Positions 57,201-64,000 of a DNA stretch of 64,000 bases are shown here, piece after piece. The notes below the pieces were generated by a model. It did not search any database and was not told the origin of the DNA. It worked only from the letters and a program-made list of their open reading frames with translations. The stretch is taken from contig VTFK01000559.1 in the NCBI GenBank assembly GCA_009617715.1, positions 62,001 to 126,000 on the forward strand. The letters run 5' to 3'. The position numbers and the translations under genes were made by a program. The DNA comes from Plectrocnemia conspersa. Its lineage: Eukaryota > Arthropoda > Insecta > Trichoptera > Polycentropodidae. The first letter of the stretch is position 1, and every line of letters starts with the position of its first letter.

Positions 57201-60200
57201 ACTTCTTTGAAAAAAATAGAAATTTTATGATCCAAGTCCAAAGTAAAATTTATTATAAAACTAAATATAGGTTCAAGTACACAGTGTGTCATCTGAGTAT
57301 CATATCTTAAGAAAACAAACTTACAATGTATTAAAACATTAAGAATATGTAACTTATGTAAGCATACAGCATAAATATCGTCCGAAAAAAATATTATATA
57401 AATTCTTATGCCACACGCCACGTACGGGGCTCAGTCACTACGCGACCGTAATGCCAAGAGCCACATACGGGGCATTTACAGAATCTGTTACTTATGCTAC
57501 GAAATAATATTAAAAAAACTATTCAAGTATATATAGTCATCTATGGAGAGACCTATAAAATTATTACCGCTTGAATAACTGTCTTAAAAATGGCTGAAAT
57601 TAATATGCTTTTTTTCAACGTCGCCAGGGTTGCCACTACCCACTTTAATACCAGCGACTCCAGTGCGTGCATCCTTAGATGATTATTTTTTAAAACAAGT
57701 TTACGAATTATTTTAAAATATTTTTTTTATATATTATTAAAGATTATTGTACTAGCTTCATTATTCAGTAAACCAAGTATTTTATATTTATTTAGAGAAA
57801 GAGATATAGACGTGTGAAGAGAAATAACCGTGACTCACTAAAAAGTCCCTCGCGTTTCAAGGGTTAAATAACAAATGATAATCAGTGTAGAACTTTACTA
57901 AAACTATTTTTGTTTCTCAAAGGCTAAAACATAGTCAGTTTGGGGTGACCTTATTTTATGCGTTAGCAAAATGCAAAAAATGCCATAAAGATTTTTTATT
58001 ATTGTTATAATGCTGATTTATATTTCACAAAAAATATGTATTTTTTACTTTGTATAAAAATGTTAGTTTGCTAACAAAGCAAAAATTAATTCAATGTTGT
58101 GACAACCCTAGCACTTTTTTTTAAATATTTTTTTCCTCCTAAAAACTGTTATAGGGATATAAATAGAGCAATGTTTATAGAATACAGTGGATGAGAAAGA
58201 GTTCCCAAGAAAATCCATTCATTTTTTCTATTGTTTTTTTAAATACATGAGGGCGAACGTTATCTTTATATGAAAATTACCCTTCTTTAATTTATAATAG
58301 AAGGTCTTTTTTATGGTGTGAGTCGATTTTAAACGAATCGTAGTTGTCTGCCTATAATATAATAACTCATAATGAATTATGCCCTTCATATCCCTCCAAA
58401 CGCATAACGTTATCATCTCGTTGGAATGATCTGCTTCTCATCTTCAGCGACATTTGACTCAAAAATAAATCTGTTCTAGAATCATTATTGGCATATTGAG
58501 ATTCACTGTGTGAGCTTTTCCTTGAGACAATTTACGATTCCCATATTCTTCAAATTTTCTTTCCTAATTTTTTAACTGTATAGCGACACGTTGAACTTTT
58601 GTGCTAGCTTCTGTATCATTAATCTTCGGATCTGCTATGATGGCAGCCCTAATATCCTAACTAACAACCTATAAAGACATGATCAATTTTGATATTTTAT
58701 TTTTTAGATTAAATTAAGACCATCGTGGCCTAACAGGTTACCCCAATGCGCCACGATGGTCGAAAACAATGATAATATTGAAAACAAGTTTTGATTTTGT
58801 GAACTGATTTTAGAACTGAAAATAACTCAGCTTCTATCACTGCAGATATATAGTTTATATTAGATAATGATTATTTTTTTAAAGGAACAGATAAGGAAAT
58901 TTTAAAAGGTATGTTAAAACTTTGCTACCTGGCTTTCCTTTTTAGAGATAAGGAAATTTTAATAGGTCTTATATTAGATTTTCGCTACCTGACTTTCCTT
59001 TTAGATTGACTTGATCATACTTGAAGGTCAATTGATGTAATCTAACATTGTTTATTTCATTTTGCACATTTAATAAATATGTTATTAACATGGCATAACA
59101 TAGACAACGAAAAGTCTAAAAACGCAGAATATTGAGTGTATATTATATAATAGTTAAGGTATCAAAATGCTAAAGTAATTCATTTTAGTTTAAAACTGTA
59201 TGTGCATCTCAATAAAACATAATGTATTATATAATACGAGTAATAATACAATCCGTATTACGAACCCTAGTTTCTATCATGCAGATTGATTGGAACGGAC
59301 AAATGATGTATGATTATGATAGTTTAGTCTAAGTAGACAGAATGTTAGAGCATCGTCCAACATGCTCAATAAGATATTCATCTAAATCAGTATTTTTTAA
59401 ACCCTTTCTACAGTGCAATACCAAGCAACTATTGTAATAACTTTTTTAAGCAGATATTCATGTTTTAAACTCTATTAATTCATTCTGCTATAAGAGCTTT
59501 AGTTTTGATAGTTTTAATCCTGATGCAATAAATGGATATCTCAATCACTCATAGTCTTCCGAACAATGCTGATTTTTTCTAAAATTTAAAGATGTTCAAA
59601 AATCAGTAGTATAACTTTTTGTATTGTTAATTACTGTAACATTTGCAGGTTGCATCTATAAATAGATGGTAAGCCGTAAATAAATTTATCTTATCTCTCA
59701 GTTGAAGAAAAAATATTTTTAATTTTGAACCAATCGTGAACTACAAACAATTTCTAATATTCGTATTGTTTATTGTATTCTCAATAAATTATCAGTTCAA
59801 ATACACGCGATAATACAGCCATCTTACTCCCGTATGAATAATGCGATATTGTAATGATTTTTTACAAATCGTCGAAGTTTTAGCTAAGAGTTGATTCCCG
59901 ATGAAAAAAGCAATGTATTATGGTGTTGACCTTCTTTAGCAAAGATACAAATCTTTTTACTCAACTAAATTCAATACATTGTATATGTTTTAAGCTGCTG
60001 ATTTATAATATTGTTTTATAACAAATTCTTCCAGTTTTAATTAAATAACCATATTTTCTTCTATATCTAGTGATATATTTAAATTTATCATTGAAATTTT
60101 AGCATTTAATGTCAAAGGATAAGTTTTTCTGCATTAGTAAGCGACTTCATCATTTGAATTTATTACAGCTGCTAAATATTTTGCCCGTTGTACTCAGAAA

Positions 60201-61247
60201 TGTTACTTTTGTTCCATTACATCTTTCAAAATAAGATGTAGGTTTCTTAGCAAGATTACATGGTCGCGTAACTAGCTCGGCACCATTCCTCCGGCAAGAC
60301 AATATGTCATCGGAAATTTTACATTTACTACTGAGATAATCTTCATCCTTGAATATGCATTTTTTAAGAATAAATAATTGTCGCTATATGAATTTCAGAA
60401 TATATCTTTACTGTCACGATTAAAAACCGCTGATTGATCTTTAACGTATCATATGTTGTGTACTGTTATTATTGTTAATAATAAAGTAAAGAATTATTAA
60501 AACTATCATATATAATAGATAGAGATAGAAATAAATACGCACCTCCAGCAGTTCTTTAGTAATATTAATATTCTCCAACACCGATATGACTTCATTGATA
60601 GCTCGCATATCAACAACCTAAAAAATAAACAAAATATGTTAGCTTTCACTTTCCTTTTAAGAAAAAGAACGATTTAAAAATACATCGCCACATGTGACGG
60701 ATATGTAGGTCAAATCTGGGTAACGCTGAAAACGCCAAGAGTGCACTAAACGTCGATGTTTATATGCAAACCGATTTGGAGGTTAAGTGTGCGAATGTAA
60801 GTGTCATATTAATTGAAATATTCGTTTGTTTTCGGTGACGTAAATTTGGCGTTAAACTGTAACTGTTTTGGAACGTGCGCGCGTGCCGTACCGTCGAAAG
60901 CGTCCGAGGTCTACGTCGAGATGGGGGCCCCGTTCGGGGCGTCGCAATATAGAACCCATGTGACGCGACATGGCGAAACGTCAACGACGAAATCGCGGCT
61001 GGGCTTCGAAAGCGGGTCGGAAAGGCGCGGGGGGGCGAAGGCCTAAGGTGCTCGGAGAGCGACTCCTGGCTGGAAGTCGGTCCGCGAGCGCCATATGATC
61101 CGAACGGGGGAGGGGCGCGGGGGTGCGAGGGTCCCGTCGAGCTCAGGCCTGCGCCCCCGTCGTCGCTTTATCGGGGCTAAGACTCACATTATAATCCGTG
61201 TCGAGAGCGCGCAGCAGACGTGCGGTGAGATGTTGCGGGGAGGTCAT
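52049..61247 (-). CDS. MED26: Med26, Mediator complex subunit 26 (CRSP70/ARC70), eight coding exons, one in-frame TGA
   Basis: Exons on the minus strand in order: 61247-61188, 60617-60543, 56997-56877, 56807-56707, 56632-56569, 56500-56075, 55996-55873, 54275-52049. All junctions are GT-AG with consistent phase; the sum is 3198 nt, or 1066 codons including the final TGA. Residues 1-86 form the TFIIS N-terminal (LW) domain. Residues about 163-230 hold a degenerate RNxSP-type repeat. Residues 284-323 include a basic, nuclear-signal-like stretch (AKRKRRESSSRKAKKRR). The rest is acidic and Ser-rich until the conserved C-terminal domain (INCFEILDYMVEAQCRPF to LPYVVID). In the family the N-domain recruits elongation factors and the C-terminus joins Mediator. 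Codon 750 is TGA (52997-52999), with 315 open codons after it. Longer than human MED26 (about 600 residues) but shorter than the Drosophila protein. Confidence 0.93.
54644..54847. mobile_element. TA-flanked MITE, 204 bp, pogo/Tigger-like
   Basis: The left end CAGCAGACCCCCCAATAACA and the reverse-complement right end CATTAGACCCCCCCCAATAA form an approximately 45-bp TIR that continues through AACACGG and TATTTGGGTGC. TA dinucleotides flank both ends (54642-54643 and 54848-54849). It sits in Med26 intron 7. Confidence 0.8.
54860..55767 (+). mobile_element. Tc1/mariner-type transposon, decayed, TA-flanked
   Basis: The ends CAGTAGCGGTCAATCAATGA and (reverse complement) CAGTAGCGGCCATTGAAAGG continue into GTGTCCAC, and TA flanks both sides. 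On the plus strand a decayed transposase is readable: the HTH piece KKSEILNLAKEKFSPRYIAN near 55060-55130 and the C-terminal piece KVWYEKISEQYLKTLVKSIP near 55405-55465, with the middle deleted. It begins 12 bases after the neighbouring MITE ends. Confidence 0.8.
55873..55996 (-). CDS. MED26: Med26 exon 7, basic region
   Basis: 124 nt between acceptor TAGCTTCAG and donor GTAAAT. It encodes SKRPRSPINGGPDTSLPSDE and then LRNDAKRKRRESSSRKAKKR, a dense basic cluster that could be a nuclear localisation signal (inference). Phases: completes Phe from exon 6, and ends two bases into Arg completed by exon 8. The intron after it carries two transposon insertions. Confidence 0.9.
56075..56500 (-). CDS. 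MED26: Med26 exon 6, RNxSP repeat region
   Basis: 426 nt ending at donor GTAAGT. It encodes SLTPSLSDGAKHFQQYQ, then a run of related units such as ALRNLSP, ALRNSSPNF, AFRNISSP and AVRNISP interrupted by an Ala5 tract, then an acidic stretch DSDSQDVIFVDDNVDDN. The upstream ATG at about 56513 in the same frame lies in the predicted intron, so I do not take it as the main start. It could serve a shorter isoform. Confidence 0.88.
56569..56632 (-). CDS. MED26: Med26 exon 5, short linker exon
   Basis: 64 nt between acceptor AATAATAG and donor GTATGT. It encodes VTPRLCSPAVPEQ then NLNIFHKQ and ends one base into Gly. The intron after it (56501-56568) is only 68 nt, with a weak acceptor CTTTGAAG, but its phases agree on both sides. 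It is also possible that the acceptor lies elsewhere nearby. Confidence 0.8.
56707..56807 (-). CDS. MED26: Med26 exon 4, Pro/Ser/Thr linker
   Basis: 101 nt between acceptor TTGAAAAG and donor GTAAAT. It completes Gly and encodes SKPPTPKPPTSAESTPRQSP and YASRGISPAVTPS, ending in phase 0. No domain; the TP and SP dipeptides suggest a flexible, phosphorylatable linker (inference). Confidence 0.88.
56877..56997 (-). CDS. MED26: Med26 exon 3, TFIIS N-domain core
   Basis: 121 nt between acceptor ATTGTAG and donor GTATGT. It encodes TTRLGKHVNELRRRT, then DDVALARRSKLLLKRWRDLV, the diagnostic LW-domain helices with the Lys-Arg-Trp signature. It ends one base into a Gly codon completed by exon 4. Confidence 0.95.
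57130..59015. mobile_element. Element bounded by about 70-bp inverted repeats in Med26 intron 2
   Basis: The left arm at 57130-57202 (ATCAAGTCAATCTAAAATAG, AAGCCAGGTAGCAAAAT) matches the reverse complement of 58945-59015. The right arm is preceded by a tandem copy of itself at 58888-58944. No transposase is readable between them. A TTAA-adjacent CCCTTGAAACGCGAGGGAC (reverse complement, ending at 57864) inside suggests a nested piggyBac-like end. Confidence 0.5.
58722..58760. repeat. Short perfect hairpin GACCATCGTGGC
   Basis: 12-bp arms GACCATCGTGGC and GCCACGATGGTC around a 20-base loop. A decayed relative (ACCATCATAACCGAATGCACC, then ACGATGAT) is at about 44741-44769, so this is a small dispersed repeat. 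Confidence 0.5.
60543..60617 (-). CDS. MED26: Med26 exon 2, TFIIS N-domain
   Basis: 75 nt and 25 codons, between acceptor TTTTTTAG and donor GTGCGT. It encodes VVDMRAINEVISVLE followed by NINITKELLE, which matches the helix with conserved Val-Leu-Glu of the LW domain. Both junctions are phase 0. Intron 2 that follows (56998-60542) is the largest in the gene, about 3.5 kb. Confidence 0.93.
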
Positions 61248-61540
61248 GTGTGTGGAGGTGTCGGCCGGGCAGCCGCCGCGCGCCGCTGCAGGCCGCGGTC
61301 ATGCTCGCCGCGCAGCCGCTCTCGGCCAAACGGCGACCGGCGACTGGCGACGGCTCGTCGACGCCGCCCGCCGACCGCCACTGCCCGATCGACGCACGCA
61401 CCCGAACGCGCAAGCAGTGCACACGCCGAAAAAACCAACAAAAAACCAACAAATACCAACTAAAACAGTGGCGGAATTGAACGAAGACCGAAGGGCCGGC
61501 GATTCAATCTTTCAAGTGACCCTGTAGCGCCCCCCCTTTC
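60830..61540. promoter_or_regulatory. GC- and CpG-rich zone around the Med26 start
   Basis: This stretch is far richer in G, C and CpG than the flanking DNA. It covers intron 1, exon 1 and the likely 5' UTR of Med26. Transcription is expected to start upstream of 61247 on the minus strand, so at higher coordinates. I see no TATA box or other motif I would defend. Long ORFs on both strands here follow from the base composition. No divergent gene is recognisable to the right. Confidence 0.55.
61188..61247 (-). CDS. MED26: Med26 exon 1, start codon exon
   Basis: ATG at 61245-61247 opens a 20-codon exon encoding MTSPQHLTARLLRALDTDYN, ending at the consensus donor GTGAGT (61187 downward). It joins in phase 0 to VVDMRAINEVISVLE in exon 2, reconstructing the start of the TFIIS N-domain. 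The start is chosen because the domain begins within a few residues of it, as in other Med26 proteins. Overlapping longer ORFs at 61189-61459 on both strands are products of the GC-rich DNA. Confidence 0.9.
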
Positions 61541-64000
61541 GAACTAGCCGTAAAATATCCAAAAAATAATACATTTTAGCATATTCAAATGCCATTTAAT
61601 TTGTAATACATATACATTTTTCACATACCAAATAAACGTAAAAAAATATTTATTTATATATTATATCACACGAAATGGCTAAGTTATAATTACAAGTAAG
61701 AAAAAAACAAGTTTTATTTCCTAATTTGAATATTTATTGTTATTTTCACAATTTGTAAGTAAATATTTTGATTTATATACTGCAAAGTCCTAATTTTATT
61801 TATTGATAATTAATTAAACACTTCTCAGAGATAGCAACACTCACTGCAATTGAAAAGTGCGTAGTAATATTATAATTTTTATAATTGAATTATGTATTCT
61901 TAAAAAAACTACAAAAGTTCGAGTGAGTCTACGTAAACTTCTTTACGATTAATTATCAATTTCATCGTGATCACAATTGAGCAAATAATTTGATTTTGTT
62001 TTATAAATATAATTTATTATCGAATGTAATAAAAATTACTAATTTACTATAAATATCAGTACCGGTAATAGAAGTAGTTTTTAATTTTTTTACTGGCAAT
62101 TTTTAAGCTTTCTTGATTTTTATTTACTTTCTCATCTACCCGTTTCCTAAAATGTTTTAAATTATTTATTTTATATACACCTGTTTATCCTTTACACGAT
62201 CTATACGTTACATTAATAATCGTTTAAAAACAACTTACAATTTATGATTTTTATTCATATTTTAGTTTTATTTAAACATACAAATATTTTACATATTTAA
62301 AATAAAAATAAATTAGCATGATTTTTAAAATAGATTAATCTTAATATTAATAAATATAATAGTTTAGCGTCGCTACTACAATAAACGAGTTCGTTTACTA
62401 TTTTTATGGATCGCAAAAATTATTTTAATCATTGGTAATATGTTTTTAAGTTTATTTTTGAAACCATCACTTTTCGTGAATTTTTTACCCGTCTTCCACC
62501 CTAAAAATATTACAAAATGCCATTGAGTCAGACTCCTGTTTGTTTCACACTGTCACAATTTTGCTAACCCTCTCCTCCCCTTCTAAACCTGTGACACCAT
62601 TTATGGAAGCCGCCTAAAGCAAAAATAAATATTTGTTCCATTCTTTTTCAGCCATACAAAAAGGAAATTTGATGTATTTTTTATTAAAAAATACTTATGA
62701 ACTAGCTTTTTGACAGGACTTTAATTTAATAATTGTCTTTAATTTAAAAGTAGGAAAACATATGTAAGAAATATATATTTATAAAAGGTGAGTTTTAACG
62801 ATATGTATATTTTTTTAAGAAATAAACTATTGTATCAATTATATTTGTGAATTTTAAGTAATTTCTTTTTCAATGACCAATTAATAATTAATGATACATA
62901 TTTAACAAATTTATCATTTAATTTTATTTCTAAGTGATCATTATTTTTATAAAGTTAAGTTAAGTTAAGTTTGAAGAATACTTTTTAACGACGTCATAGT
63001 TTGTCTAAAAATCAAGCAACACGTTATTATGCGCTGATGTAATTATACAATTTTTTTAATTAATTATTAATTTTGAGTTGAAAGCGCATTTGGAGTTGAA
63101 ATCCCCTCCTTTCCAATATATAAATAAAGATTTGTTTTAATGAAATCGTTGATTTTTTCTATGAATTTAAAAATAAAAATTGTAATTTCTGAAAATAAAA
63201 ATTATTTTGTAATTAACATGTGGTAATGCAAATGCATTACCAAAATAATAATACTAACATTGAATCCTTTACTCAATTCCAGCTTTTACTTAATTTTAAA
63301 CGCATATTGAATTCTAGCTTACGTTATCATTTATGTAAATATTTTTTCTTGATTTACATTAGGAAAATTTATCAATAATATTCTATATGTTTCTACAATA
63401 TAATTTTCAATCAACATTATTGATAAATCATTTAAATGAAATTAACTTAAGAAGTTTTTTAATTTTTTTACACGTTTTAGCATAGAAAGGGAGCGTTTTC
63501 CACTGGCATTTTTACTAATATTTTTATCGATTAACGAACATATTTTTGTCGATGTTTATATTTTGTAAACTAGAAATGTCGAGAAAAAGGGAGCATTTTT
63601 TCCCCCAATAGAGCGCTTATTTTAAGTATATAATAATCCGCGACTGATAGCAAGTTAGAAATTATTTAATGCACAGAACTAAACAGGAAGTAGACATAAA
63701 AATGATTAAATATACTTTTAGTCTACCGATATAACAATACAGTTATAAGCCAGATAAAACGATTAGGATAAAATTAATGGTGTTTTGAAAAAATATCAAA
63801 GCAAAGGGCGGTTACATAAATTAAATTGTAATTGCACATTACTTTAATATTTACAAAATACTATAATTGAAATTACTTATCTCATTTTAGGATGCAATGC
63901 AGCATGATATTTAAAAATATAAAACATGCAATTATTATTTTTAAAATATTAGTCATATTTTAAAAAAGGTAAACTAATACTTTTGTATTAGACACAGTTT
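61541..64000. other. AT-rich flank upstream of Med26, nothing recognised
   Basis: No ORF, RNA gene or repeat I can support. A TTAAG-type pentamer repeat occurs at about 62955-62970. The string AGCATAGAAAGGG at 63480-63492 recurs at about 20588-20600 and may be a shared repeat end. Confidence 0.5.

Noticed and set aside
61095..61527. Several ORFs of 70-120 residues on both strands
   Set aside because: They arise from the GC-rich Med26 promoter and exon 1 zone, overlap one another in conflicting frames and show no domain.

Overview
This 64 kb window is AT-rich, intron-rich eukaryotic DNA from an arthropod, most likely an insect. The evidence is canonical GT-AG introns of up to about 17 kb, recognisable insect-type gene products, tRNA-derived SINE fragments and many degraded DNA transposons. 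I cannot fix the order or species from the sequence. Only two host protein-coding genes are supported, and they converge tail to tail.

Plus strand, about 8.5-41.1 kb: the 3' end of Shal, the Kv4 A-type voltage-gated potassium channel. Four coding exons are visible (8545-8707, 25385-25573, 30107-30259, 41001-41096). They run from the last Gly codon before Tyr-Gly-Asp of the pore filter through S6, the cytoplasmic C-terminus with its dileucine targeting motif, and the terminal exon. The exons for the N-terminus, voltage sensor and pore helix are not seen and should lie upstream of this window. Bases 1-8544 look like intron.

Minus strand, 61.2 down to 52.0 kb: a complete eight-exon coding region for Med26, the Mediator subunit with an N-terminal TFIIS/LW domain. 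Splice phases agree across all seven introns. The start ATG is at 61245-61247, in a GC- and CpG-rich promoter-like zone of about 0.7 kb. The reading frame is interrupted once, by an in-frame TGA at codon 750 of 1066. It then continues open for 315 codons through the conserved Mediator-binding C-terminus, ending in LPYVVID. This is the most notable observation in the window. It may be stop-codon readthrough, a CGA-to-TGA allele or a sequence error.

The rest is intronic and intergenic DNA rich in mobile-element debris. There is a hAT element with a perfect 8-bp target duplication, further hAT-like and piggyBac-like MITEs, two adjacent TA-flanked Tc1/pogo-type elements in one Med26 intron, and a pogo/CENP-B-like transposase fragment. 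There are also LTR-retrotransposon remains, a foldback-like array of inverted minisatellites, tRNA-derived SINEs and a long TA microsatellite. Several long hairpins and palindromes do not fit a named family. The zones 26-28 kb and 35-37.7 kb are low-complexity AT-rich DNA in which I see no genes.
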